Under the pieces are notes generated by a model. That model was not told the origin of the DNA. It worked only from the letters and a program-made list of their open reading frames with translations, and did not search any database. A program made the translations under genes and the position numbers. Shown here in pieces: positions 44,550-57,044 of a stretch of DNA of 64,000 nt. Within the stretch, counting starts at the first letter, position 1. Each line of letters starts with the position of its first letter. This DNA comes from Anticarsia gemmatalis (lineage: Eukaryota > Arthropoda > Insecta > Lepidoptera > Erebidae), in NCBI RefSeq assembly GCF_050436995.1, contig NC_134767.1, positions 9,796,001 to 9,860,000 on the forward strand, written 5' to 3'.

Positions 44550-45250
44550 ATTTATTTTCTCTTTAAACTCGAATTATATTCTATTCTTACCTACTTATGA
44601 CTTTATGAATATATAATATTTTCTTTCTTTGGTAGGTATGCTTGTGAGAAGTATGAAATATAATAGTAAAATTTCATTCACGAATGCTAGCGAAAAGTTA
44701 ATTTTATTAAAGCATAGTTTTAACTAGTTTTGCGACATTTTACAGGAACACGTAGTTAATTAAAGTTAGCAAGAAGAATCTTTCTCACAATTATTACAGT
44801 AGAAAACGTACTAAGAACTACTACTCACAACCCTACAAAAATACAATTACATAAAATGTAAATACAAAGTTAAAAAGATATAGATATAGATAAAAAACAC
44901 AACAATAAAAGTTCGGATTATCACACTTCTGTTACAGCACTTAACACGTGAGTAATACAAGAATACACAGTGTATTCATAAACTACAAATATCGTAAGTT
45001 GTATAAAGGCTACAATAAAACCTCGTGTTACATTACAGGGTGCTACAATCTCACACTCATATAAAACGTTTACAACGTACCTGCGACTGCCTTCGTTAAT
45101 ATACAGACAGACGCAGCACATTCTCTTCATATACAAACTAGATGAGCCGTACGACACCGCCCGCGATTTCAATCTAGGTTTGATTTTTTGATAAAATCTA
45201 GCCAATGTCCTTTTTGACGCTCATTGCTAGCACTCATTGTTAGCACCTAA
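44550..45250. other. Gene-less stretch
   Basis: AT-rich. A 94-codon minus-strand frame at 44921-45205 has no recognisable domain, and I do not call it a gene. Confidence 0.4.
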
Positions 45251-45456
45251 CGGTTGGTAAACAATATTCGGGTTCAGCAAGTTTTAAAAGGACACAATGA
45301 TAGCCGTTTGTAAGTGTTATATATGCTGCGATCTTCGTGCTCCAGAGGGCACGTCAAAAGTCGATTCTCATTGTTGTCAATAAAAGTCGTTTAACAACGA
45401 CCTAGAGCCCTCGTTTGGCTGGAACAATTTGACACTAGGATGATATCGCACAAAAA
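45251..45456 (+). repeat. 5S rRNA-derived SINE, diverged copy
   Basis: GGTTCAGCAAGTTTTAAAAG stands where box A is expected. The body (CTTCGTGCTCCAGAGGGCAC, GTCGATTCTCATTGTTGTCA, TTTGACACTAGGATGATATC) matches the family. The promoter boxes are no longer intact. Confidence 0.65.
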
Positions 45457-45799
45457 TAACTAACTTTGCTAAATTTATAAAAGTCAGTTCAGATGGACGA
45501 AACAAACAAACACACTTTCATATTAATAATATTAGTAAGGAATGTTCACACATTAGCAGGACGGTGAAGAATATTTAGTTAACATAAATATAGAGTTAAT
45601 CCTGAGTTAAGGGTGCCTCACTATGTGTGTGGTGCGAATATTAAAGAAATTGGTTTTGTATGCATGAGTCAGTGAGGTGTAAGATTTTAGTAGCGCAATT
45701 ATTTTAGTCGATACTACCGAGTATCGAACCTACGGCGCCCGCAAGAGGTGCTGATAAGATTTTCATATGAAATGTCTCGAAAGCTAGCTATATTTTTTT

Positions 45800-45998
45800 T
45801 AAGCGGCTAAGAATTGCTCATGCTGGCGGGGACTTTTGCAAATATACATTACAAACTACGTAAAATCAGATTAGAAAAACTATCTGAGGATCGCACAACT
45901 TATCGTTCCAAGTAGGAATCGTACTCACGGCCTCCCGACGAAAGGTAGCAGCGTAGCGATCTTAAGTCTTAACCCCTGCGACACGGAAGTCGGGTACG
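45800..45998 (-). repeat. tRNA-derived SINE (GCGGGGAC family), worn
   Basis: GCTGGCGGGGACTTTTGCAA, AGGAATCGTACTCACGGCCT and TAACCCCTGCGACACGGAAG follow the family order with many substitutions. Confidence 0.65.
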
Positions 45999-46461
45999 GG
46001 TAGTCAAACAATTATAATTATCATCAAATAAATAATGTACTTAGATGAAATTTTAAGATGATTATTGACGAATAAAAAAAACAGCTCTACGATCACGCTG
46101 AGTTCGAACTTTTATCAGATCTTCTAATTCTTCATGTCAGTCAGTCAGTCAGTACCTAAGCCAGTTCGAAAATATTCATATCCCCATGTGATGCTTTACT
46201 TGTAAAGAAAGTAGTAAATAAATCGAGAGTATTTATCTAGTTAGTGTATAATATAAACATCAGGTGTTATAAATAGCGCCTGCTCATAGCCCGGGGGTGT
46301 TTGTTCGCTATTACCATTTGTAAATGCTAACATATTAACATTCAAATCATTTGTACAGAGAAAGCTGGGGTACATTTATATGATAAGATGTAAGAATAAC
46401 TACTGAATGAACAACTCTATTTAACAATTTTGGAATTTGTGGTTTACCTGTAATCATGTTA

Positions 46462-46662
46462 GGTCGAGGAAAAAGTATTTTCGCATTATAGTATGTATGA
46501 ACTTGTAATAAAATCTCATTGGCTTCAAGAATCACAAATAAATACACGGTTCATTAGGTTTCTTTCAGTGAGCTCGTGAGGTACCCAAATATCGAGCTTT
46601 TTTGTGTAGAGAAAAGATTTTATTACAAGTTCATACATACTATAATGCGAAAATACTTTTTC
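46462..46662. mobile_element. Mariner-derived MITE, right end broken
   Basis: The left end after TA reads GGTCGAGGAAAAAGTATTTT. The interior matches 33181-33389. The right end decays after ACTTTTTC into unrelated sequence, so one TIR is lost. Open frames crossing it on both strands are artefacts. Confidence 0.8.
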
Positions 46663-46669
46663 TGTATTC

Positions 46670-47560
46670 GGCAAAATCATCACGTTTGTTATATGGAAGG
46701 CCCCTTTAATAATTATGTTAAACTGTATTTCGAACGAACTTTCACGGTTCATACGATACAGCCTGGCGACAGACAGTCAGTGAAGACTCAGAAATTAACC
46801 TTTCCTTTTTACGCTTTGGATACGGAACCCTAATAGCTTCTGTTAGAATGATCAAGCATGTTTGTTTTATAAAACCCCCCGAGGCGCGCATGCCGAGATA
46901 ATAAATAAAGCAATTATTAAAATTGCATTATGATTATATTATTATTTATTATTATTGAGCGCGCTTTATTTGAGACAATTAGATCAGCGTCTTACGATAT
47001 TATGGGGCTATAAAAACAGCGACTGAAAGTGTTCAACCTGAAAAAATAGAGCAGGGAGTTTTACTATCATAGAGAATTTTTAAAAGCTACACCAGCTTAT
47101 AAAGTGAATGGCAATTTCTTCTACTGTCGATAATCTACTTGTATAATATAATTTTAATTTGTGAAAACTCATCAGAGACCCAATTTTCTAAAGAAAAAAA
47201 ATTGTACCAGTGTCAAACTGCTAGTTTAATTGCAATAGTAACAAGCATAGTAAGTTGTCTACTTGTATAATTTACTACGCTTTAAGAATATGTTAATAAA
47301 TCGTGATTTCCATTAAAAATCGTAAAACTCATACACTCATATATGCATACTAGCGGCCCGATTCGGGTTACCCTATGTACACAGTTATGCAATAAATTTA
47401 TCTTTGTCTTTATCTTTACTTCTAGCCTAAATCTTTTTTGGCTGCTACATACCCACTACCTGATTTTATATAGCTATAGGCAACGACACCCAATAATTAT
47501 TTAATTTCACATTAAATGCAACAAGTTTTTGTCCGTGTGTCCACAAAAACAGCGGATTAG
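46670..47560. other. Gene-less stretch
   Basis: At 46735-46812 there is a moderately GC-rich patch (CAGCCTGGCGACAGACAGTC, GCTTTGGATACGGAACCCTA) that resembles a dispersed lepidopteran repeat, not identified. The rest is AT-rich. Confidence 0.35.
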
Positions 47561-47564
47561 CCTC

Positions 47565-47700
47565 CGTTGTCAAACTTTAGATCGAGCATTGATTAATGTT
47601 CACATTGGACACGCACAGAACCAACTCAATTTGGTTGCAGTCATTCACCAACGATTGATGAATGTCTGATTACATCAATTATATTGTGAGAATTATACTC
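47565..47700. promoter_or_regulatory. Possible cis-regulatory island
   Basis: TGATTAATGTTCACATTGGA, CAACTCAATTTGGTTGCAGT and ACGATTGATGAATGTCTGAT are unique, with several homeodomain-type cores (ATTGATTAAT, GATTGATGAA). There is no repeat match in the window and no coding frame. Confidence 0.25.
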
Positions 47701-48999
47701 GGTGGTGCAGTCTAATAAAGTATTGCTTAATGTGTTTGAGAAGTATTACGTTTGCTTAAGGTATAATGTAGCAAAATGACAATGAGTGAATAGGAGGCAC
47801 GGAAATGCCCTTGCTGTAATGAAAAAATGTACTATGGGATTAAAATTCAATTTAAATTAGAAACATAAATTCATAAACTTCATACATTACGCATAATTTT
47901 TTGATCAGTTTGATTGCGTTGTATTCCACGAAAAATTTACATTAAATTAAAAAGGAACATTAAATTAAATATTTATATATGTTATTCTATTTAGATAAAC
48001 TAAGCTGTGATCAGCAAACATAACTAGTTAATAACGGGCAACACATAAACTTATAGTACCGTGTGACTCGCATCAATATAACTTTGTTAGCTGCGGGAAT
48101 GGAACTCTCGCGCCCAACCAACATAGTCACCAAAGTAAGTCTAATCATAATGGTGATCTATCCGACGGTTTTCGATCACCACGACCACTTTGAACCCTAA
48201 TCAGCCTGGCTCTAATACGCCTAGAGATAGCTTATATGACCTATTAAAAAAAGCCACAAAAAGCTTGAAACAAATATTTTAACAGTATCCTATCTCGCTT
48301 ATCCCTTGCACCATTCACTATCTTAACTAAATTATATCATTATACAACTTATACATAACGAGGTAGGGCAGAGTTGTCTAAAATCAGTGCACCCGTTCAT
48401 AAGCACGTTGTAGCGCTCGCCCTTGGCATTTAACTAATAACGTCTAGGAATACTAGGTAACGACTAGGACAGAGGATCTAAACATTATTTAAATAGACTC
48501 TAAGATGTTTTAAGATCTAAAGCGACATCAATATTTATAAAAATGCTAAAATATTTAATTGTAATAATTGTTACTTAGGCTTGCTACTCACATTTTTAGT
48601 TCGGCATTAATCGGCCAAGCCACGCGGCAAAACGGTAGATAAACCTGACTAGCACAAGCCAAACAAATGAGTCGATTCGGTTTCGTTTTCCGTTAAAACC
48701 GAACATGTACGAGTATGTTTTTGCTACACACATATTCGAGTCGGCCTTAGATACTTTAAGCAATTTAATAGTTTAATTTATTTGTTCAAATAACAACGGC
48801 AAGAAACTATGATGACCACAGATTGAACATACGTCGAAAACAGGCAGGCAGGCAGGATTTTTTTTCTGAGAATCTCACTTTGATGTAGTAAGAAATCGAA
48901 CAACTATGGAAATTCTAAATTTCTCTTCTTAGTTATCCAGTCCAAGATCTCGTAATTTTGAGAGCCACTGTGTTAGACTGGTTCACAAAAAGTGCGGTA

Positions 49000-49105
49000 C
49001 TTAATTAGAGGTCTGGATCAACTCTGATCACATCGGTCACGCCCGCCGCACGCCCGCCGCCCGCCTCACGGGGACATGTCCGCTGCCGGCACTGTTACGA
49101 TATTA
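49000..49105. other. GC-rich island of unknown role
   Basis: CACGCCCGCCGCACGCCCGC followed by CCGCCTCACGGGGACATGTC is the densest unique GC block between 46 and 58 kb. It has no coding signature. An unmethylated promoter-like or enhancer island is possible. Confidence 0.25.
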
Positions 49106-49824
49106 GGTCATGCTGGTACAGTATTTATTGGATTAGAGAAGAAAAAATAGATTAGATTTAGTAAGTTTGGGATCTTTAGAGGAATAGGTTTTCGAGTGCG
49201 AGTTCTGCTGCATTAAAAAAGGGTTCTGTCTTTCACTTTTTTCCTAATCTACTACTACGACTAATCCATACGTCCACACTAGGAAAGTATCTCTTTCTGT
49301 CTTTCCGAATATCTGTCATGCTAACATTAACCCGCTTTGCCAATTGACATTGACATTTAAAAAACTAGCCCTTAAACTATGAAATTAGGGATAAAACTAT
49401 GCACGCGAGCAGGTTAGTTATGTCAGAAATCATTGATATTTTATTTTGTTTTGATTCTTTTCTATGAAGATATACGCCAAGAGCATGATTCCGAAGTTTA
49501 ATAATTTTGCCACAGAAGTTATCATAAGGCTAGAGTGCAATGGTAACTCATTAGTAAGACGGGGAGAACTACAAACTTTCCCGACTGAGAACAAACACTG
49601 ATAATATTAACGCGAACATGAATCTATTACACAGTCTGTACAACTTCCTCAATAGTTATGAACTCCTGGTACTTCTCAGCGTTTGTGCACAGGTTTCGAC
49701 TAAAATTAATTAGTCTGTATTCACAAAAACTTGTTTACATAAGGAAACACTTAAGTTACATTTTACTTAATATACGTTAATTTAACACAATCAACTTTAA
49801 CGTAATTAGTAAAAAAAAAACAAT

Positions 49825-49910
49825 ATCAACCCATTACTGTCCCACTGCTGGACAATTGTCTCCTCCCATTATCTCCCATAATGAGGGAGCGGTGATTGAA
49901 TTTTATGAAT
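49825..49910 (-). repeat. tRNA-derived SINE, 3' end
   Basis: CAACCCATTACTGTCCCACT, GCTGGACAATTGTCTCCTCC and CATAATGAGGGAGCGGTGAT are the reverse of the main SINE 3' block. Confidence 0.65.
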
Positions 49911-50254
49911 GCCATGTATGCCAACTATGCTGAAAAGTCAGTTTGCACGAATATCAACCAAATGACATATGCAGTAGGTAACAGTGTACTGTTTTTGGTG
50001 ACTACAATAGTAGAGCAACCAAATATCTTAACAACACAACGCACTTTCAGAAGATATAACTCAGAAAGGTAGTACTGAAACATATTTCTTACACCGTCAA
50101 AACAAGTGCATAAATTTCTTCAGTAATTTCACACACGCGGAACTATGACTCAGCGAACATTGTGCATCCTAAACAATAAGCTCGCTTGTAAAAGATTGAC
50201 TTTCTGCGTATTAGAATTAACTCATAACATAATGCGTTACTTTCTCCCCGCGCG

Positions 50255-50365
50255 GCTACTCTGTTGTGCGTTTTCTGAGCTCTTTTGTGCGTTTACTGCG
50301 CTCTTTTGTGCGTTAGTGCGCTTTCTTGTGCGTTACAAGGCAATAATGTGCGTTATTGTGCATCG
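50255..50365. repeat. Imperfect GTGCGTT-centred tandem repeat
   Basis: TTTTGTGCGTTTACTGCGCTC and variants recur about six times with spacing near 17-25 bp (TGTGCGTTTTCTGAGCTCTT, CTTGTGCGTTACAAGGC, ATGTGCGTTATTGTGC). The 80-codon frame across it is a by-product. Confidence 0.75.
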
Positions 50366-50836
50366 TGTGAGCGCACTGCTGACCTGATGACCAGTTGAAG
50401 CAGGGAGTGTGTTCCGGTTATAAATAAGTATAGTGTTTGAGTTAGAAGACTATGAAAGTGTCAGTTTTCGAGTGAAAGAGGCGTTGCGGGAATATTTATG
50501 ACGTTGAACACCTAAAGTTTCGGGTTAGAGAACGCACAAAAACTTTACTGTACTACTATTATTGAGTTATCTTAATATTTCAAATAGGTTCTCAAACTGC
50601 TAATTCAAGTTGTTACCAATGTAGTACGAACTATGTTTCAACGTTATACACAACGTGACGACGCCAGTACCTGTTTCGAAGATCCGATCCTAAATGCGAA
50701 AAAAAAACATTCGGTAACATAATTCATAATCCACTGTTCCTGAGAAATAGGTCCTTAGATATTCCAAAAACATATTTCATTTAAGAACCACTCCATCACT
50801 CACTCATTGTTCGTACCAAATTGAATATGAAAATCA

Positions 50837-50981
50837 TAGTGCGCTAATGTTTTCAGCACTTGCATTTTCTCTTAAGCTAGGGATCGTTTTTACCAGAAAA
50901 TGTAAATTAGTGTGCTATTGTTTTCAGTACTTTCAGCACCTAAGCTATAGGAAATAAGTGCTGAAACAATTGTTACCGAAA
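50837..50981. repeat. Two tandem units of about 72 bp
   Basis: TAGTGCGCTAATGTTTTCAG at 50837 and TAGTGTGCTATTGTTTTCAG at 50909 start two adjoining units. Each goes on to an AAGCTA word and ends near TTTACC or GTTACC. Confidence 0.6.
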
Positions 50982-51831
50982 GACGAATATATCAATTAAT
51001 ATATCTAGTTTTCAGTACACATACTAACAGTTCGTCTTCATAACTTTAAACAAACATTTAGCCCGAAATTTCTCTCAACTCGTATGAATAATCTACTCGT
51101 TCCTAGAAACAATGGTTCTCGCATAGTTAACTACGGGTACATGAGTACGGGCGCTATAGTCAGTATAGTTAGTATATAGTAGTGTACAGTGAAACAGCTG
51201 AGTGCTCCACATAACTTCTAATATTGTCCGCGGAATTAACTGGACCATACACTTGGAAATAGACTTAGGCATGTTACACACTGACGACTAAAAGGATTAT
51301 TAAGACTGATGTGTTTGACTGCGAAGGAGTTTGAAAATATTTTCTTCTTATAAAGTACTATGCCCCAGTGACATTTGCCATCATCTTTCTAATAGTAATT
51401 GTAACCTAGATATTAAAATTGGTTCTATCACTTTGACGCAAATTTCGTAAGGTATTAAGACTTACACGCAGGTCCGATAGGGAGTGAGCATGGAGACAAG
51501 ACAAAAATAGGGCACGTAACCCTAAGTGGCCTCTTTACATAAAATCCAGACTTCGTTCATACTTTGCATAGAATATTACTCTCAGACGAGAGAAAACTAA
51601 ATTTGAATAGCTACAATCTAATAAAAGTCTTTGGATCAACAATTTCGCTTCAATTTTCGAGGTTTGGTTTTTCTGTGAAGAAGTTGTCTCTTTCGTTACT
51701 TGAAAGATAAATATCTTATGTGTAAAGTTTCAGGTTTGTGCCAGTCCTTATAGTTATGATAACATGACATAATACCGCAATGATTCAACGCCTTAATGAA
51801 TTGGCGACAAACGTCTTCATTTTCAACACTT

Positions 51832-51884
51832 GCACATACATACATACATACAAACATACATACATACATACATACATATGTATA
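51832..51884. repeat. CATA microsatellite
   Basis: About twelve CATA units with one AAAC interruption lead into ATGTATATATGATAG. Confidence 0.9.
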
Positions 51885-52528
51885 TATGATAGTAGATATT
51901 ATATTAGATGTTGAACGGCGTTGATCCGGGAAGCGACGCTAAATATAACTCGACATTTGACTTCACTTGCTATTAGGCTGTTTGCACAGTGTGCGACTGA
52001 AATGAGCTCAAAATTAAGACATTTGTTTCAATTAGACTTAGTTTCTGGAGTAAGTAAATATATAAATCCAATATTAATGTTTATATCTATTTACTACCCG
52101 TATAATAAACAGTTTTGCCAAAGCAAATTTTCTTTCAGTAACTTTTTAGTTCAAAACTTTTTAAAGACGCATATCTCAAAACATACAATAGTGGTCGTTG
52201 ATTCCGTCTTCAATCCCTGCTTACAAATATTTTAGTAGTCTCGTATCCATATATATTTTTAGATTAATATGACAAGTCCTTATTCAGCTCGTCCGAATCG
52301 ACTTGACCTTTTCAATAAAAATCTAAAAACTTCAATAAAAGTACAAAACGAAACGAATGAAACAAAGGATAAAATACTAACCGATGCATCTTAACCATTC
52401 ACACAAGCATTCCACTCACCCCATCGACATCCAAATGATTCAGTAACCCACAGTGCTAGTATTAGTAGCTGTAGTGGGCGCTCGAAGATTAGGAAACGAC
52501 TCACATCACTTACAATTATTGCACCAAC

Positions 52529-52610
52529 AAACACACAAACACACATACAAACACACATACAAACACACATACATACACACAAACACACACACACATACAC
52601 ACACACATGA
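52529..52610. repeat. CA-rich microsatellite
   Basis: CA runs are regularly interrupted by AA and TA (ACACACAAACACACATACAA). Two opposed open frames here are dinucleotide artefacts. Confidence 0.92.
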
Positions 52611-52772
52611 ACTATTAATTGTTTCTTCCGCCGCTACACCAGACGCGTTTCCATTAAATAGATTAACTAAAGATACTGACCATCAAATTGTCTGAACACG
52701 TAGGTTACAGCACTGTTTAAACTGTAAGACTTATTCTGTATTAATCTTTGTTACTCAACCCCTTTTGTAACT

Positions 52773-52892
52773 CATCTTGTGAGGATACCTTGCATGCTTA
52801 AAATTTGTTTAATACATTTATTGAGGGCATGCAAAGTCCCCAACCCCCACTTGGCCAGCGTGGTGGACGCCATGCCTAACCCCTCCCTCCCG
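52773..52892 (+). repeat. tRNA-derived SINE, middle part
   Basis: GTGAGGATACCTTGCATGCT, TTATTGAGGGCATGCAAAGT, CCACTTGGCCAGCGTGGTGG and CCTAACCCCTCCCTCC match the main SINE. The final GCCCAGCAGTGGGACAG block and the tRNA head are absent. Confidence 0.78.
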
Positions 52893-53499
52893 CCTCAAAT
52901 ACAACGATATGGTTAGCCTAAAGGTCGCTTAGCCTAAAATAGTCGTAAACCTATTGTTTTATAATTCTTGAATGAATTAGTTATAGTCTCAATTTCCTAC
53001 AATCGGCCTTGTATTGAATGAATCTGGAATCTAGATAATACTGTCAATACCACGGTCTAGTAGATAGTCGTAATGATACAATGATACGGTCTGATGACAT
53101 CTAACTACCTTGTTTATACATTTAAATCGATTACATCAAAAATGTATCCCACTTTGATGATAACAGCCTATCCCTTCAATTGTTTAAAAGATCTGATATT
53201 ACTAATTTTATAAACTAGCGGACTGGCCCGAGTTTGTACGGTTTTTCTTGTTTATAAACGACAACTAAATAAAATAAAGAAAATTAAATTAATTGTATTA
53301 TTTTTTTTTATATATAAGTATGTTTATCAGGTATTTGGTTACCATAATACAAGCTCATCTTAGTTTGGAATCAAATGACTGTGTATGACTTATCCAATGA
53401 TAATACAATCATTTTGAGGCAATAATGTAATATTCATCAAGTCAATTCTTATCAAAATAGATACAATTTACATTAAAGTTTATTCGTTATACAAGTATT

Positions 53500-53720
53500 T
53501 AGTAAACAATTAGTTGAGTGAGTTAAAGCTCAAGGCGTGTCGACAGGGTCTATGTCGCGCTGACGGCTTGTATTTATGTATTTGTATTGTATTTGTATTT
53601 GTAGTGATAGTGAACAATAGCGCCAAGGACAGTACCTGTTTGTAACACACCTGGCTGTTCAATGTAGCACTAATTAGTCCTAATTAACAAATGAAGGCGA
53701 TGATTGTCGCTTGCTTCAAT
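53500..53720. promoter_or_regulatory. Possible cis-regulatory island
   Basis: Two patches stand out: GCGTGTCGACAGGGTCTATG, and a later one with GAACAATAGCGCCAAGGACA (SOX-like AACAAT) and ACTAATTAGTCCTAATTAAC (paired homeodomain-type TAATTA cores). TGTATTTGTATT repeats separate them. There is no exon signal. Function is inferred from motif density only. Confidence 0.3.
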
Positions 53721-54315
53721 AACGACATAAAGAAACGTTTGAGAGTTCTTTAAACAGTACTTGAAAAAAATTTAAAGCCTTACCTACATTTATTCAGCGT
53801 GATGCTTATCACTTATGTATTTGAATGATGAAGGACTATGTTGAGATGATAACTGGCATACCAGAAAGTTGTACAAAACAATTCTGAAAGAAGTGAAAAT
53901 GTTCTCAATCTAAAGTACGTTTAAAGATCCTTCTTTTATTCCGAGATGCATGCGGGAGACGATGTTCTAGCATATATCCATGTACTATCATTGTATCGGA
54001 TGTCCTATGCCGTAGTTTTGCACCGAATTATTAATTTATTTACCTGAATCATTTTGACGTTTCGTCAAAGCTTCATTAAATTTCATTTGTTTTTTTATAT
54101 TTCATATACTTATCAGTTATCAGCTAAAGTTGTTCTGCCGGAAAGCCTTTACAATACCATCTGAGTTTGTTTATAGCTTATTTTATTAATCGTTTAACAC
54201 CAGGTGAGCACAACAGACTAATAAACACTTGTATTACTTGTTAAACTTTATGTTTCTGCTCTAAATACTCAGTATTGTTTGTTTTGATAACTATTCAAAT
54301 AAATCTAACACGAAC

Positions 54316-54533
54316 TATAGTCTTACAACTTAGTAGAGAGCCTTGTATGCAAGGTTTACGGCTAGCGGAGGTACACATTATTCACTATTTAGAAGATTAG
54401 TGACCCGCAGGCCTAAGCACCTTACAGTGGCCTGTTTAGTACGACCACTTTATTTTGGAAACATACAGATCTGTTTATTATACTCCAGATAAATCGCGTA
54501 TGCCAAAACTCTCTATTAAGTTGTCAGACTATA
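54316..54533. mobile_element. TATAGTC-type TIR MITE, 218 bp
   Basis: The left end TATAGTCTTACAACTTAGTA continues AGAGCCTTGTATGC. The right end is its inverted partner, ending TTAAGTTGTCAGACTATA. The TIR core is about 26 bp with two or three mismatches. It has no coding capacity. The interior (GTGACCCGCAGGCCTAAGCA) differs from the 22387-22569 copy. Confidence 0.7.
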
Positions 54534-54744
54534 ATACTAGTCTTATAACAATTGTTCTGTAGCAATAAAAAGCGCATCGAGTTGCCTAACCGTCGCACTT
54601 TGACCTCGACAAAAAACAATCCTACTCGATACAGTTGTAGATAAAAAAAGTAAATCAATTATTGCTTGAAGAAGCTTTGTACGATTGTAAAAAATGTGAT
54701 GCCTAAATTACAATCCTATACATTTCTGTTGCATGATTTCTGTT

Positions 54745-54885
54745 TTTTTTTTTTGTGCGGTCCCCTAATGGTTGTTTCGGGTCTTGTTGAACTTTGTGCC
54801 CGTTGTTTGCATGTTTGTTAAAGTCCCGACGACACAAAAGCAGTTCTTAGTGCGGAAGGTGTCTATAAGAAAAGAAAGAAAGATA
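54745..54885 (+). repeat. SINE body fragment (GCGGGGAC family), opposite orientation
   Basis: TGTTTCGGGTCTTGTTGAAC, TTTGTGCCCGTTGTTTGCAT and TAAAGTCCCGACGACACAAA are the reverse of the body at 20565. The GAAAAGAAAGAAAGATAAGG tail is the family's A-rich end. Confidence 0.7.
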
Positions 54886-54997
54886 AGGAGACCCAATTTT
54901 CACTGGTATGTACTGCAAATACAGCACGAGCTATGAATCATAAGTTCTAAATGATAATCCAATTATATGTGTGTTCTGAGAACGACGCAACGCAGCG

Positions 54998-55200
54998 GTC
55001 ACTCGCATACGTCTGCGACTGTGCGACTATGCGACTGTGCGACTGAGCAATCCCGGTTTCTGTGGTACTTTTAGCGGTAGTTTATCTATTCAATAGCGTT
55101 AAAACTCATAAAAAACGCTATTGGGATAGATAAACTACCACTAAGTGTACTCAGTAACCGGGAGTGAAAGACTGAGCGACTGTGCGACTTTGCGAGGATG
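54998..55200. repeat. GCGACTGT tandem repeat split by a MITE
   Basis: GCGACTGTGCGACTATGCGA continues to about 55046. Then comes the hairpin MITE at 55052-55162, then GACTGAGCGACTGTGCGACT. The two flanks are the same 8-10 bp tandem, so the MITE landed inside it. Confidence 0.78.
55052..55162. mobile_element. CCCCCGG hairpin MITE, full-span copy
   Basis: TCCCGGTTTCTGTGGTACTT, GCGGTAGTTTATCTATTCAA and the returning GATAGATAAACTACCACTAA, ending TCAGTAACCGGGA, give both arms with few mismatches. Confidence 0.82.
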
Positions 55201-55617
55201 AATAAACGGCCTCGTTTCACACGTTATGTTCCATTGTTAGTTATACTAATGGTTATTGAATTAAATTAATTAACTCTTTGGATGTTTTGTAGTTATAAAT
55301 AAATTCCGAAGTGTGAACTACTCCATTATATAGTTTAGTTTAGTATGGCACTACTAAAAAGACGATGTCTTGAAGAATATTTAGCCTTTCATATCCATAT
55401 TCTTATTCTTCTGTCTAAAGAGTATCTAGGTACTGGGTCGGGACAAAACCCATGACTACTTAAAGTCCATTTGAAACTGTTGCATATTTTACTTTTTGCT
55501 TGAAGCACGTTTTTTACCTAGGAGTGCCTTTGTTTTTGAAAGGAATTAAAATTGAAACCTGATCAAGAATCTTCTCATATTATAATTGCAAACATAACTA
55601 ATAACAATACATACATA

Positions 55618-55680
55618 ATATCACGCCTTTTGCTCACAAGGGTAGGCAGAGACTATAGAACGCCACAAATAACGATAAAG
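55618..55680 (+). repeat. LINE-type 3' end (TCACGCCTTT family)
   Basis: TATCACGCCTTTTGCTCACA followed by GGGTAGGCAGAGACTATAGA repeats the block at 36955. It is shorter and worn. Confidence 0.55.
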
Positions 55681-55689
55681 TGTTCTTAA

Positions 55690-57040
55690 AAGTAGACTCC
55701 CGTTGGCTTTGATAAATATATCGGTAACTAGTGTTGTTAACTAGTTATTGGTATAATTTACAAGTAGCGTCAGTTATACGACACGTATCAATCAGTAGCA
55801 CAGCTCAGTTGATTTACTGCGGGTTCATTGTAATGTGGGGGAGTTTATTTACTGGTTCTATACTTTATTGTGGTGTTTGGTTTGTTTTATCTGTACTGAT
55901 GATTGTTAACACGTAAATGTATACGCAAGTAATAAGTTCGATGTATTTCAAGAACGTTGATAAATTTTTGATTTACGTCGACAAAGTGTTTTGACCAATT
56001 TTAATATACTAACTTTCTATTTTAAATTGACAAAAATACAAATTTACTTGTCTGTGGAAAGGTATAATAAAGTGTTATGCAAACAAAAAAACAATTTGAT
56101 ATTCCATCTAACATTATATTAGCATATATCTCGGGTAATCATTTTACACGAACGAAGTCCGACATAATAAGTCTGTATGGGAAAAGTTCATGTTATTTAT
56201 ATTAGATCAATTAACAAAGTCAGTTGAGTTTGTTCTCTTACGCTCACGTCGCTGTACGGAACCAAACATAATATTTGATTTAACGCTAATTGAGCAGGGC
56301 TGTCACAAACAATTATAAATAATCATATATGTCGATATCGTTGTTTTTTTTCTTGTTCTTTTATTATTTTGTACTTTTTTATATATTTTTTTAACTTAAA
56401 TGTTTTTAACTTTAATTTTTTTAAATGTTCTAACGAACATATTTTTATCTTATATCAGTGTCTACGTGAATTATAGGGACAGCAAACAACCCATTTATTT
56501 AAGGAATTTTAGGAGCAGCGATCTAAATAATTTATGATATTTTGATGAACTACCAACCCTGACAATCTCGGAATGCGTTCTTTCATGTCGCTTATACAAA
56601 TATTGTCCAATCGTCCGAGATGTCCAGTATCTACACAATACGTCTAATTACTTAGGACCAATTTATTTCTCAACAATATTGTTTAAACACTCAAGTACAC
56701 CCACCGGTTTAAAATGAAGGGGTTAAGCAACTGAAGTGCGGTCTGCCCTTGCATAGGTGACCATTAACAGGTATTATTCTAGGTAATAGGGTTTTTAGAA
56801 GATGAAATAGTCCGATCATTGTTATATTAATGATAATTTTCATTCTGTGCTGTTACATCTAAGAAATTTCCTGAGCCGTTTATAATTATTAAGTTATCAT
56901 AAGAATCGAACCTGGGACATTGACGTCAAAAATCGCCTCAAGCATATATCACATGTTAACGAAATTCCGTTATGAACCAATACTATTTCAAATGATCAGT
57001 TTTAATATGAACTATAACGATCGTTAACATCGTCATATAA
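55690..57040. other. Gene-less stretch with one 5S-SINE scrap
   Basis: At 56698-56785 ACCCACCGGTTTAAAATGAA, GGGGTTAAGCAACTGAAGTG and CATAGGTGACCATTAACAGG form a short, worn 5S-derived SINE head. The rest is AT-rich, with no exon. Confidence 0.5.
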
Positions 57041-57044
57041 TCAG

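Noticed and set aside
46525..46833. Opposed open frames of 75 and 85 codons
   Set aside because: They run through the mariner MITE and its flank and share no transposase motif.
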